The notes below the pieces were generated by a model. That model saw only the letters and a program-made list of their open reading frames with translations, did not search any database and had not been told where the DNA came from. Both the position numbers and the translations under genes were made by a program. Positions 23,195-35,036 of a stretch of DNA of 64,000 bases are shown here, piece by piece. Positions within the stretch are counted from its first letter, which is position 1, and each line of letters starts with the position of its first letter. This stretch comes from Pleodorina starrii (Eukaryota; Chlorophyta; Chlorophyceae; Chlamydomonadales; Volvocaceae), in NCBI GenBank assembly GCA_030267565.1, contig BRXU01000011.1, positions 2,284,501-2,348,500 of the forward strand. The letters are read 5' to 3'.

Positions 23195-25047
23195 ATGGCT
23201 GGTGCTTTGCGTTGCAGCTGCCGAGAGGTGTCAGGAAAGCTCGGACGCCTGGCGCAGTCATCGCGACCAGCGAGCCTCATTATTGCTCGTAGCGGTAATG
23301 GAGACGGTCCATCAAGCAGCGGACGCGACCTGTCCTGCTCGGGCGGCCCCGTGGGCTTCGGCACGCTGCGCAAGGGATTCAAGCCCCAACCCAAGCGGAG
23401 CCAACAAGCGCCTTCGAAGCCTCCCAGTGAGATTACGCGGACATTATGTAATGCCCTTTCGATTCTCCCGGCTGCTGTGGAGCCTTTCTGACCACTCGAT
23501 GGCCCCGCTTCGCGCCGTCCATCGCCGGGCGTTCCGCAGCAATTAATGGCCGCGACAAGGCGGACGTTCTTCGGGACACCCAGGCGGAGGTAGCGCAGAA
23601 AGCGGCGCAGGTGCAGGCCGCAAGGGCGGCAGCGGCAGCAGCATCGGCGGGGTCGGCATCGGCTGGCGGGGCGGACACCCCAGTGGACATTTGGGCGGAC
23701 TGGCGGCAAGTGGACTCCAAGGTGAGTACGGCAGTGGCTGACGTGGTGGTACCGCTGCCAGGCCGAAATCGGCGGTGGAGTGCGAAGTCGACGCAGCCAG
23801 GCGGTTCCGCTTTCCGGAGCGGAAGCTGGGGGCTGGGAAGGGGGGAGGGCATGTGCGCTGCAAAGCCGCGACATCCCTCCCTGACACCCGCCCCTCATCA
23901 ACCTCCGCCTCCCCCACCTGCACTGCACTGCACACCCTCCTCTCTGACCCCTGCCCCGCCTCCCTCCCCCTCCCGGCTTTCACCCTGTCAGCTTGCTTGG
24001 CCTGTCTTTTAAAACCTCCCGCTCCCCTCCCCTCCCCTCCCCTCCCCTCCCCTCCCCTCCCCTCCCCTCCCCTCCCCTCCCCTCCCCTCCCCTCCCCTCC
24101 CCTCCCCTCCCCTCCCCTCCCCTCCCCTCCCCTCCCCTCCCCTCCCCTCCCCTCCCCTCCCCTCCCCTCCCCTCCCCTCCCCTCCCCTCCCCTCCCCTCC
24201 CCTCCCCTCCCCTCCCCTCCCCTCCCCTCCCCTCCCCTCCCCTCCCCTCCCCTCCCCTCCCCTCCCCTCCCCTCCCCTCCCCTCCCCCAACCTCCCCTCC
24301 CCTCCCCTCCCCTCCCCCCCCCTCCCCTCCCCACCCCACCCGCACCCCTCCCCTCCCCCCCCTCAGGTGAACAAGTACCCGTGCGAGCGGCTGTTCACTG
24401 CGGTGGGCAGCGGCGGGGAGGACTTCCGTGCGTCCATGGTCCAGGCGGTGGAGGAGGTGGTGGGGGGGCCCGTGGAGGTGTCGGTGCGGGCCAGCAGCGG
24501 GGGGGCCTACCAGAGCGTCAGGGTGGGACCGGTCACCGTCACCAGCCCCGACCAGGTGCGGGGGGGGGGTAATTAGAAAGGCCCGGGACGAGGGAACGCA
24601 ACCGGGGGGGGCGGGGGGGGAGATGTTGGGGGGCGCTGGGTTGTCGTGGGTTGGGTTTCGGCGGGTGGCGTTGGGGTGTGAAGGGCTGGGATGGGGTGTG
24701 TGTGCGTGTGCTGCCACGTGGGCCAGTGGACCAGCAGTGGGAATAAGACATCAGTTGGAACAACGGGAAAGCAGTGACGTTTTGTACAGATCGGTGTCAG
24801 ATCGGCAGAACAGGATCGGGGGTGTTGAAAGGGACGGACGGACGGACGGGCGGACAAGGGCAACGATGATGAGTGCACGCTGATAGGTCACCCCTTCAAA
24901 GGCTCCGAAACCCCTTCAGCCCTTGAAACGTTATCGAAACCCCCCTGAATGAACAACCCTGAAACAACCCTGAATCAACCCTCCGTGCAGGTGCTTATGA
25001 TCTTCACCAAGATGCGCGAGGACAAGCGACTCAAGTTCCACCTGTGA
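23195..25047 (+). CDS. DUF493 (YbeD/HP0495-like) domain protein, plastid targeted, 219 aa
   Basis: Four exons: 23195-23426, 23540-23721, 24367-24555 and 24991-25047, all in phase. The N-terminal 75 residues are rich in Ser, Arg, Ala and Lys and poor in acidic residues (MAGALRCSCREVSGKLGRL...), as in a plastid transit peptide. An Ala-rich helix follows, then the DUF493 domain from about residue 140: KYPCERLFTAVGSG, EDFRASMVQAVEEVVG, SVRASSGGAYQSVRVGPVTV and FTKMREDKRLKFHL at the very C-terminus. DUF493 is a small alpha/beta, ferredoxin-like fold found in bacteria and plastids; its biochemical role is not established. Intron 2 carries a CCCCT minisatellite in its pyrimidine tract, and the stop codon lies in the first unit of a TGATG microsatellite. 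Confidence 0.9.
24023..24335 (+). repeat. (CCCCT)n minisatellite in the pyrimidine tract of an intron
   Basis: About 53 nearly perfect CTCCC units, broken at about 24287 (CCCAA), lying 30 bases or so before the 3' splice site of DUF493 intron 2. All six frames stay open through it, which explains long spurious frames there. Confidence 0.95.
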
Positions 25048-25077
25048 TGTGATGTGATGTGATGTGATGTGATGTGG
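25043..25077 (+). repeat. (TGATG)n microsatellite starting at a stop codon
   Basis: The DUF493 stop codon TGA (25045-25047) is part of the first of about six TGATG units, so repeat length changes affect only the 3' UTR. Confidence 0.85.
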
Positions 25078-25780
25078 TATGGTCCAGTGACCAGTTGGAA
25101 CCAGGAAGCCATGAAAGATGAAAGTGCTGCGGAGAAGAAGAGGGGGTGGCAATGGGGGGGGGGTCGGCAACACGACCGCCGCCGGTACAGTTGGGTTCCA
25201 ACAGTCGGTGTCTGGCAGAGTCAGCAGCGCAGCGGAGTGGGGGTTTGCGGGCGGGCGGGGCTTGTGGATGGATGGATGGACGCGGATGCGAGGCGCGCTC
25301 AACGCCCTCCAGCGGGGCTTCGAAAGCTCGAATGGCGTCTGGACTACGCTATCTGTCTTTCTATCGGGCGCGCGCGCTCGCGCAAGGCTGCACGCGGACG
25401 GGACTATGGACGTTGACCCGCCCCGCATCCCAACGGGTGAGGAGCGGGCTGGGCGATTCTGGCGGGTTTTGACTGGCGGTGTCAATGGCGGAGGCAATGG
25501 CACTTGCGGCTTCGCACTGTGTCGTTATGGATATGTGCCCAGCACCAGACGTCAAGCGATTCAGCGGGCTCAAGTGGCCGTGCATTGGGTTGCCTGGCTT
25601 CAACAAGTTGCACAGACGCCATACACAGGCGATCCGCACTTCCAATGATCCTTGGGATGCTATACAATTTTTGGACTGCCTATTGATCCAACACAGGAAG
25701 TGTACTTGACCTTTTGGACCGATAAAAGACACGGTCCGAGACGAGAACATTGAACTGTGTCATTTATTTCATTATTTGGG

Positions 25781-25972
25781 GCGGGTGCACGACTGCAGCG
25801 GTAGTGTAAGGCCGCAACCATGCTGGCGAGTCGAGTGCGCAAGCGCACCCATTGACTCGCCCCCGAGAAAAATTGAAGTTAATCGCAGGTCCTCAATGAG
25901 GACCATATAAGCGATTAAGCTTATAAGAACAGATACTACACATGATCTGAGCCAAAAGGCCGAGAAAGGTAT
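25781..25972 (-). ncRNA. U2 spliceosomal snRNA
   Basis: The minus strand from 25972 begins ATACCTTTCTCGGCCTTTTG, the conserved U2 5' end. It carries GTAGTATCTG (branch-point-binding GUAGUA at 25939-25934) and a perfect stem IIb (GGTCCTC-ATT-GAGGACC, 25904-25888). The Sm site AATTTTTC sits near 25874-25867. Next come stem-loop III, closed by GGCGAGTC/GACTCGCC (25861-25825), and a GC-rich stem-loop IV ending near GTGCACCCGC. U2 pairs with intron branch sites during splicing in the nucleus. The 3' end is placed by the end of stem IV and could shift by about 10 bases. The arrangement is complete, so this is likely functional, although no plant-type USE/TATA pair at the usual spacing was recognised. 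Confidence 0.93.
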
Positions 25973-25990
25973 GCTTATATGTGTAAGCAT
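25971..25990. repeat. Inverted repeat at the U2 start site
   Basis: ATGCTTA at 25971-25977 and TAAGCAT at 25984-25990 form 7-bp arms around a 6-base loop, directly over the U2 transcription start. Confidence 0.6.
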
Positions 25991-26618
25991 GTGGGGGCCA
26001 GGCTCAGGCACGCGTGCTGGGCAGCGGGCGCAGAGAGATGGTGGGTGAGCATATTAAGCGACTGACATCCGCTAGCGCGCCCGTGGCGTTTGTGCAGCCA
26101 TATATATTAATTGACCAGCCCTCACGGGAACTGCTACGGGCGAGCCGGCGTGTGCCCCCATAAACTTTGATGAGGGCAGATGTGGGCAACACTAAACTCG
26201 GGAGCGGCCCGCCATGAGTGCCGGAATGTGCTTATGACAATCGGGACACTTACAGCATTCCCATAGGTAGGATTACAATTATACAGAATGAACTCATGAG
26301 GTTGCCGAGTGTGTGCGTTTGCCGCCTGCTGCTTGTCGCTTCTTCGACGAGTGGGTATCCAGCGTTTCAGCGGCAATTGCGCAAACTGGTAGTCGAATGA
26401 TACTAGACTATTTTAGGCATTTAGGACGTCGTCACCTGTAAGCTCGCACTGGCCGCTGTCGGACAGCAAGGCCGTAGCCGCGACGGTTGACCCTTCCTTC
26501 AACCGCAGGCAACAGCCGAGGTCCCTGGCAGCCGAAGGATCTGCACCGAGAGTAATGTTACTTTAAGCACTTTCTCAGCTTAAACAATCTACTAAATCAA
26601 AGCATCAAGCTCGATTCA

Positions 26619-28108
26619 ATGCCCTCGCTCTCAAATGTCATCGCGTTGGGGCTGTTAGGCGTGGGCCTCTCGGTGGTCGGCCAGCTCGCCCTTTTGTATA
26701 AGGAATCACTAAAGTATGCAAAGCCACCGGATACTCCTGCACCTTTCGTGTGTGAGTTGTGGCGTGGCACGCATATATCATTGGGCCCTTACGGAACCAG
26801 CTCGCCAAGTAGACAATCGTGCGTTCGTCCCATCAATGCATACTTCTTGTCAAATAATCTTAACTTTGAGCAGCTGGTGTCTGTTCCGCGAGCGCAAAAT
26901 CAGTCGGGGGCTTGCGCCCTGATTGCCCGCACGCAAACCGCCGCGCACACCTTCCCTTCCCACCCGCGGAAGCCCCCCCCGCCGCGCGCCGCAGCTCACG
27001 CCTCCACACCTCATCCCGAACCCCTTCTCTCCCCTGACCCTAACCCCTCGCGCCTCCTACCTCGCTCCGCCCGACCCCCATCTCCCATACCCCGTTCCGC
27101 TCTCTTCTTTCCTACCGTAATCTCCCACTCCTCTTTCCCCACTCCCCTGTGCGCCCCGCCCCCTCCCCCCCCCCGCTCCTGCCCCCCCCCCCGCCTGTTC
27201 CCGTCAGGTCCCTCCCTGGACGAGGTCGCTGCCCTGAACCGCTTCCGCGGCCTCATCGCCTTCCCGAGTGTCAGCAACGCCTCCAGGGAGGACCACGTCA
27301 ACGACCAACAGGTAACGGCACAGTACGACAAAACGCACGTCCAGCCACACACACATACCCCTGTGCCGCCTCCCCACCTTCCGGCCCCCCTTCCCCCCCC
27401 GCCAACGTCCGCAGTGTCTTAAGTTATATAATGGAGCATATCACTCCCTAACCCCCCCGCCCCCTCGCCCCGCCACCCCCCCCCGCCGGCAGGTGTTTCG
27501 TGACATGGTGTCGTACTTGGAGCGGTCGTACCCGCTGGTGTGGGAGCGCCTGCAGGTGGAGAAGGTACGGCATGGTACGGCACTGCATGGCGGGGGCTGG
27601 TGCTCGAGGGTGCCAATGCGCATGTGTGTGTCAGTAAATGCGCGTGCGTCTTGCCTGCTCCTTAACGGCGAGTACGTCCGTCCGTCTGTGTGTCCCCCCT
27701 GCCGTCTCTCTCACTTCCCCTCCTCCTGACGGGAGAGAGGCACTCACCTCACTCTCTGGCCCCCGCCCCCGTCTCCGTCCCCGACCTTCCGCTGCGGTAT
27801 CTTCTTTTTCCCCTGTCTGTCGCCTCCACTCCACCGCTGCGGTGTATCGGAGCATGTACTCCCACCCCCCACCCCTCACCCCCACCCCCTGTTCCTCCTC
27901 CGCGCTCCTCCCCGGTGTTGTCCCCCGGTGTTGTGCCCCGGTGTGTTGTGCCCCGGTGTGTTGTGCCCCGGTGTGTTGTGTTGTGCTGTGCTGCGTTCCA
28001 GGTTGGTCTGAACGGTCTGAGTCTGCTGATCACGTGGCCCGGCTCCCGACCCGAGCTGCCGCCGGTGCTGTTCGTGAGCCATTACGATGTGGTCCCAGTG
28101 ACCCATGG

Positions 28109-28139
<31 letters not shown>

Positions 28140-31100
28140 GAGCAGTGGATCCATCCGCCCTTCTCGGGGGACCTGGCGGACGGGTGGGTTGGGCGCGTTG
28201 GGTTGGTTGGGTTGGTTGGAGGTTGGGTTGGTTGGGAGTTGGAGTTTATGGAGCAGGTCAAACTGCTCATGGAAACGGATGGAGCAGGGAAGGGGCAAAG
28301 GGGATGAGGCGGGGGATCAAGTATCAAGTATGAAGCCGCAGCGATGGGCCGGGGGGCCGGTGAGGGGGCGGGGAGAGGACCAGTACGAGGCTGGTTGTGT
28401 TGGCACTGTTGGGGGGAATCAGTCCCCTGGCCAGTTGCCAGCCCCCTGCTCCGTGCCCCTGTCGCACCGTGCCGTACTACGATCCCATCTACCGCACAAC
28501 AATCCCGCTGTCACCGCCGAGAGTCCTCCCCGCTCCCGTACTGCCGCCTCCCCCCCCCGACCTGTCACACTCTACCCGCCCTCTCCCCCCTCCTCCTCCC
28601 CTCCGCAGCTACGTGTGGGGTCGCGGCAGTGCCGACATCAAGTTCTCTGTGGCTGCCCTGCTGCAGGCGGCCACACAACTGCTCCAGGGGGGGCAGCAGC
28701 AGCAGCAGGGGGAGGGGGCGGGGGAGGGGGAGGGGGCGGGGGAGGGGGAGGGCGCCTTCAGCTTCGCTCCGGAGCGGACAATCCTGTTTGCGTTCGGACA
28801 CGACGAAGAGGTACGGAGGGAGTACGGCAGAGGGAGGGAGTTGGGGTGGGGGTGGGGGACTGGGGAGTGGGCACTCGGCTTTGCCGCCGCATGTACACGG
28901 GCTGCCCCTCCCCTTCTGGTTACTTCTGAATACTTCCCGGGTTACTTTGGGTTACTTTTGCTTTACTTTGGGCTACTTCTGGTGTTCAGTCCCTTGAATA
29001 GGAAAGCTGGGTGGGTTGGGACGAGGGGGAGAGGGTGGGGATCACTCCTGCCCGCCTGCCCGCCTGCCTGCCCGCCCGCCCGTATCATCTGCCTCACCCC
29101 GCCTCGCCTACCTTCACACCTTCCCTCCAACCTCTCTCCCCCCTCCCCTCCCTCTCTCCCACTCACACGCAGCTGGGTGGCTGGCACGGCGCCAACGCCA
29201 CCGCCGCACTCCTCCTCTCGCGGGGAGTTGATCAGTTGGATTTGGTGGTGGACGAGGGCGGGGCGGTGCTGGTGGATGGGATGCGACCCTTCACGCGCAC
29301 ACCGGTGGCGATGGTGGGACTGGCGGAGAAGGTGCGGCTGGGGCGGTGGACGGGGGCCGGGGGAGGGGGAGTTGGCACCGGGACCGGGTTCGCACCACTG
29401 CCGTACACCCTCCAGCCCCGAAGCTTGCACGGTATCGTACATCCTCGGGCCCCATACTACAACACACACACATACACACTCACACGCCCTGTCAGTCAGT
29501 CAGTCAGCTTGCTGCAGTCACGCATTTCCTTAACCTCCCCCGCAAGCCCCCAACCCCTACCTGCCCCCTCCTACCCCTCCCCTCCTCCCCCCTCCGCCCC
29601 TCAGGGCTACGCCACCCTGACCGTGACTCTCCGCTCCCCCGGCGGCCACTCCTCCATGCCCCCAACCGACGGATCCGACCTCCTGTCCCAGATCTGGCGC
29701 CTCACCACCGCCCTCAAGCTGATGCCCACACCCGCCCGACTGCAGCCGCCAGTCAGCGACATGCTCGTCCACATGGCGCCGTACACGCCCCCCTGGATGC
29801 GGGTACTGCTGGTGGCGGCGGGGAGACCGGGGTGAGAGACGAGTGCGGGTCCGGGGGTAAGGGGGTAAGGGGGTTGAGAGGTTGGGAGGGGGGGTTGGAA
29901 GGTTGGGGGAAAGGGTCGGAAGAGCTGCGACCGCTTCACCGCCGCCGGACCCATTTAAACGGACGAAGTGGCAATAATGACAAAGGTAACAATACGGGAC
30001 CGCACCCCGGCGGATGTTCGAGCTACCAGGGGGGTTGGGGGTGCTGAGCGGGTACCGGTATCCTCCGGGAGATCAATGCGTCCAAATGCTTCATCCAGCT
30101 CCTCCTCCTCCTCATCATCATCCAGGTGCCGTTGGGGTCGCACATTGCCCACCAGTGCCCCCTCAACCCCCTTCCCTTCCCTCCTTCCCTCCCCTCCTTC
30201 CCTCCCCTCCTTCCCTCCCCCTCCCCCCCCCCCTCCCCCTCACCCTCCTTCCCCCCCCCCAGTCTGCTGAACCGGCTGCTAGCTGAGTTGCTCCACCGGT
30301 TGGGGGGTCGGGAGGTGGGCTCCCTGGTGGCCCCCACCCTGGCCCTCACCCGCCTCACAGGGGGGGTGGCCGACAACGTGTTGCCGCAGAGGGGGGTGAT
30401 GGGCTTCAATGCGAGGCTGCTGCCGGGGGGGGGAGGGGGGGGTGGGGGTGGGCCGGAGGAGGTGGTGGGGAGGCTGCGGAGGGCGGCGGCGATGGCGGGG
30501 GTGAAGGCGGAGGTGGCACTGAGTGGGCAGGTGAGGCGGGTGGGGGGTGGGGGGTAGGGGTGGGGGTGGTGTCGTAGATTCGAAAGGAATGGGATTGGGA
30601 GGTGGAGTGGATGGGGCGGGGGGCGTAACGCTGCGCGGGGTTAGGAAGGGCTCGGCTCGGCTGCGACCATCATAGCAGTACCATAACATCACATCACATT
30701 ACCGCAGTGATTTGCCCTCTACTCCCTTTTTATGTGTATGCAAGTTGAAGGGCCTCAGTTCCTTCGCTCCTCTTCGTGTTTCTCACACCGCCCCCCCCCA
30801 CACACACACACCCCACACACACCCCTGCCGCTCCTCCCCCCCAGGACCTGATGTGGCCCGCTTCCCGGGTCACCCCCGCTGATGGCCGCCACTTCCGATT
30901 GATGCGTCAGGCCATTCAGGAGACCTGGCAGCAGCTGCAGGAGGGGCAGGTGGGGGTGAGCGGGAGGGTGGGGGGGCGTGTGGAGGCGAGTGGGGGAGGG
31001 CGGGCGGGGGAAGGGCGAGTGGGGGAGGATGGGCGGGGGAAGCGCGCGCGTGCGTGTGCTTGTGCGTGGTGAAGGCTGGAGGGGCGCTCGGTCTTTCCCC

Positions 31101-31496
31101 CGGGCTCTGATCGACCCACGGATCGGTCGTTCCTCCCTCGGTCCCCGCCCTGCCCCAACCCGCCCCCCTGGCTTCACACTCTTACCCCGCTAACCCCCCC
31201 CCCCCGCCCCCATGACACCCTTCCCCCCCCCCCCCGATGCGCTCCAGCCCGGCCCCCCCGCCGTGGCCCCCTTCCTGGTGATGGGCGGAACAGACTCCAA
31301 GCACTACGCGGCCCTCTCACGTGGCGGTGTACTGCGCTTCGTGCCGTACGCCCTCAACAAAAGCGCCGGCGACCTGGGGCGCATACACGCCACCAACGAA
31401 CGCATCCGCGCCGACTCCTTCCCCCGGGCGGTGTGCACGTATGCGCGGCTGATGCAGCTGCTGGCGGGGCCGGGGGCGGGGCCGTATGGGCAATAA
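26619..31496 (+). CDS. Membrane-anchored M20 metallopeptidase (PM20D1/carboxypeptidase S type), 566 aa
   Basis: Ten exons: 26619-26751, 27208-27311, 27493-27564, 28002-28183, 28609-28810, 29173-29331, 29605-29831, 30263-30530, 30845-30949 and 31248-31496, all in phase. Residues about 8-27 are a hydrophobic signal anchor, as in yeast CPS1 and animal PM20D1. The dinuclear metal site is complete: H130 and D132 in FVSHYDVVP, D173 in GRGSADIK, the E230-E231 pair in GHDEE, D258 in VVDEGG, and H503 in TDSKHY. The inserted dimerisation ('lid') domain starts near GYATLTVTLRSPGGHSS. Family members hydrolyse (or reverse) amide bonds of peptides or N-acyl amino acids; which substrate applies here is unknown. 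Two low-complexity insertions are odd: SESGSESGSE after the palindrome at 28100, and a Gln/Gly-Glu run at about 190-213. The side is probably vacuolar or luminal, by family analogy. Confidence 0.92.
28100..28111. repeat. Copy of dispersed palindrome GACCCATGGGTC
   Basis: Exact copy in M20 exon 4, just after the catalytic HYDVVP motif and followed by a GGAGTCGG repeat. It encodes part of VTHGSES. Confidence 0.7.
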
Positions 31497-32088
31497 GGCG
31501 ATAAGGCCTTATGTGGGCAATATGAGCAATATGGGCAGTCAGCTAATAAAGGCCATATGGGCCTTATGGGCCATGTGGGCAATGCGGCAAATAAAGGGGT
31601 TGAGGGGATGAGGGCGGCGGGCGAAGCATGGGGCGGGGGCCAGGGGCGGGAGTAAGGCTGGGGGGCATGAGAGGGGAGAGGGGCTTAAGATGGACGAGGC
31701 ACAGGTAAGGAACTGGGTCTCTGGGTGGCTGAGGGAGGGAGGATGGGAGAGAGGGAGAGAGGGAGGCGCAGAGTGAGGTCAGTGGGGAAGGGATGTGAGA
31801 GCAGGAGGGGAGGAGGCGGGCGGGCGGGAAGCGTATGGCTGGGGCCGGGGCAGCAGCACAGAGTGAGGACGAGTGGAAGCGGAGTGAGCGGCGGAGTGAG
31901 TGAGTGAGTGAGAGCAGGGAGGGAGGAGGTGTCAGAGTGGGAGCAGTAGAGGTGTGTGTGGGGGGCGGGGCGGGCCGCCGGGGGGCGGGATGCCGGGGAG
32001 CGGGCAGTCTTCTCTTCGTTGGCAGGAGTTGCATCTTCGCATGTCGGAAGGGACGAACGACGAAACGAAAATTGTACTATGTTGCGGG
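31497..32088. other. 3' flank of the M20 gene
   Basis: No coding region seen. It starts with ATAAGGCCATATGGGC-type imperfect repeats (31490-31600), followed by purine-rich sequence. No TGTAA signal was noticed. Confidence 0.5.
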
Positions 32089-33223
32089 CCCAGCCTCGAC
32101 CCACGGGCCCAGCCTCGGCCCATGGGCCCAGCCTCGACCCATGGGCCCAGCCTCGGCCCATGGGCCCAGCCACGGCCCATGGGCTCAACCCCGACCCACA
32201 GGCCCAGCCTCGACCCATGGGCCCAACCCCGACCCACGAGCCTAGCCTCGACCCACCGGCCTAGCCCCGACCCACGGGCCAACCTCGACCCATGGGCTCA
32301 ACCCCGACCCACAGGCCCAGCCTCGACCCATGGGCCCAGCCTCGGCCCATGAGCCCAGCCTCGACCCACGGGCCCAGCCTCAACCCATGGGCTCAACCCC
32401 GACCCACAGGCCCAGCCTCAACCCATGGGCCCAACCCCGACCCACGAGCCTAGCCTCGACCCACCGGCCTAGCCCCACCCACGGGCCAACCTCGACCCAT
32501 GGGCTCAACCCCGACCCACAGGCCCAGCCTCAACCCACGGGCCCAGCCTCAACCCACGGGCCCAGCCTCGACCCATGGGCCCAGCCTGAGCTCACGGGCC
32601 CAGCCTAGACCCACCTAACCCAGCCTTGATGCACCGGCCTAGCATCAACCCATGGGCCCAGCCTCAGCCCATAAGCCTAGCCTCGACCCATAGGCTTTAC
32701 CTCTACCCATGGGTCCAGCATCGACCCACGGGCCCAACCTCGACCCACAGGTCCAGCATCGACCCACGGGCCCAGCCTCAGCCCATGAGCCTTAGCCTCG
32801 ACCCATGGGCCCAGCCTCGACCCACGGGTCCAGCATCGACCCACGGGCCCAACCTCGAAACACGGGTCCAGCCTAGACCCACGGACCTAGCCCCGACCCA
32901 CGGGAACAGCATCGACCCATGGGTCCAAGCTCGACCCATGGGCCCAGCATAGATCAACCGGCCCGGCGTCGACCCATGGGTCCAGCCCCGACCCACGGGC
33001 CCAGCTCCGACCCACAGGCCCAGCACCGACCCACGGGCCCAGCCCCGACCCACAGGCCAACCCTCGACCCACAGGCCCAGCCCCGACCCACGGGCCCAGC
33101 ACCGACCCAAGGGCCCAGCACCGACCCACGGGCCCAGCACCGACCCACGGGCCCAGCACCGACCCACGGGCCCAGCCCCGACCCACAGGCCAAGCCTCGA
33201 CGCACAGGCCCAGCCCCGACCCT
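32089..33223 (+). repeat. 19-bp minisatellite, about 60 units
   Basis: Consensus CCCAGCCTCGACCCATGGG, with regular variants (CCCCGA, CACAGG, CCTAGC, CTCAAC). A few units are 18 or 20 bases. Each unit contains GACCCAYGGGCC across the junction with the next, that is, the palindrome dispersed elsewhere in the window. Because 19 is not a multiple of 3 and the unit lacks stops, long frames stay open on both strands. They are not coding. Confidence 0.95.
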
Positions 33224-35003
33224 ACTACTGAGTGGGTCCTCGGTTGCCCACGTGCCACGTCCCTCCGCTGCGGTATATGGTTTTTATACCCCACAGCCAC
33301 CGATCTGCATGTCGGGGCGTCGACCTATGTGCAATTTTGCGTTTACCAGGTTAGTTAGGTTAGTGAGGTTGGTTAGGTACCGGTACTTAGGTTGATTGGC
33401 GGTTCCCCCTGTTGCCCCTGTAGTGTCGTACAGGGGCTTGCGTTCCTTTGTGGATTGTTGCTACTTTGTGTCGTACCGGTGTTGTTGCTGTTTCAACGAA
33501 CTCACAAAAGGGAGCTGGAGCCCAGGGACGTTCGGTTGTTGCTTGTTGGTTTTAGAGAAACTGACAAACCATACATTACTAACGCTGGCCACAGCTGGCC
33601 CTCGCCGCAACGTCTGGTCAGTGTCGGGTTCGCGGCGCGCAGCGGCTCGTTCGGTGGGTCGGGGCGGTGACTCATGTCCTTGGATTGAATACACTTAGTA
33701 CGGAGTTGGTTGGTACGGATTGACGGGATACGGCGTCCCTTGGGAATACGGTGTCCGGTTGGCCGCAGAACAGGCCTGTTAAGCAACGGCACCCGCCCAT
33801 GCCCTCGTCCCAACACATACCACCATTAAAGGCCCCTCGTACCTCCCGCGTCCTGAGCGTGCCTACAGAACCGACATAACCGACATTGAAACCAATTTAC
33901 CGTACCACCAGACTCCCGCTCCGGGCTCACGTTTCTTACGACATTCATCCGAATCCGCGTCATATTCTACACCTCATCCAGCAATCATTAACCATACAGT
34001 AACGACACCGCGCTGAAGAGCTTGCGCTTCGCCATCACCTCCGTCCAATCTTTTTTCCATTTTGCACCCCCTACTTCGCACGACGCGCCTTCCCTCCGTT
34101 GCTCGTACTGCCGTACAAGGAATCCTAGCAAACATCGCTTTGGGCAGCAACCGCCATCCAGCCCCAAAATTCTTCCTCGTCATTGCCATTCCTGCCAGGA
34201 CTGCTTCAGTCGCCACGAACCTCGCTTTCCCAAAGAAACCCAAACCACGATACCGACCCGCCGTGCGTCTGTAACTGCGTAACCAATCGAAACCCTACCA
34301 ATTCGAATGCCGGTGTCATCACCCACAAATGATGCCAGCAGCGCAATCCCAATCCGCCTCTCACGTCGCGGAGACAGGCTTTGTTCCACGTATGTTTACA
34401 CACACACAGACACGTAGACACCTCTGCTAATACCGGTAGGTACTAACGAACTAACAGACAACAAACAACTGTCAACATGTTGCACAGGAAAAGCGGCATC
34501 AGAGAACCCGGCAGCGAAACGAAACCCACTGCACAGGGCGTCACATAGAAGGGGAGAAAGGATGCTACGGCCTGGTACGAAACCCTAGGATGGCGGGGAG
34601 AAAGAATGCTCACGTAGCGCCGCGCGGAGACAGGTCGGGGGGCACTGACATTGCCCTCTTCCTCAATACGGCAACAGCAGCGACCGCACGACATCTGCAC
34701 GCGATCCACCAAAGAAGATGAGGAAGATGAGGAAGGCGTCAACAGCGCTTTGCAACTGCAACCTCACCCGTCTGATGTGGCGGCCCCCAGCCCCCCCAGC
34801 CCCCCTGCCCCAAGTTGGTTACTTGGTTTGGCCACGATATTGGGCACACGCTTCGGGGGCACAAGTCCGGCCCCTCTGTGCTGTGTCCGGATTCACTCGG
34901 GCGCACACACCTCGGGTGATTGGTTTGGGTCGACCGGAGGTGGGAACCGAAAACACACTTCACCGCTGCCAAGCCGTGACTGTGTTGATTGGATGCGTGT
35001 GCT

Positions 35004-35036
<33 letters not shown>

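Noticed and set aside
23980..24717. Long open frames of Gly-Arg-Glu or Pro-Leu-Ser repeats
   Set aside because: They come from the CCCCT minisatellite within an intron of the DUF493 gene.
25118..25648. 176-codon plus-strand frame after the DUF493 gene
   Set aside because: It lies in the probable 3' UTR, shows only shadow-type composition and has no recognisable domain.
32092..33160. Open frames on both strands through the 19-bp minisatellite
   Set aside because: They result from a stop-free unit whose length is not a multiple of three. The peptides only repeat the DNA period.
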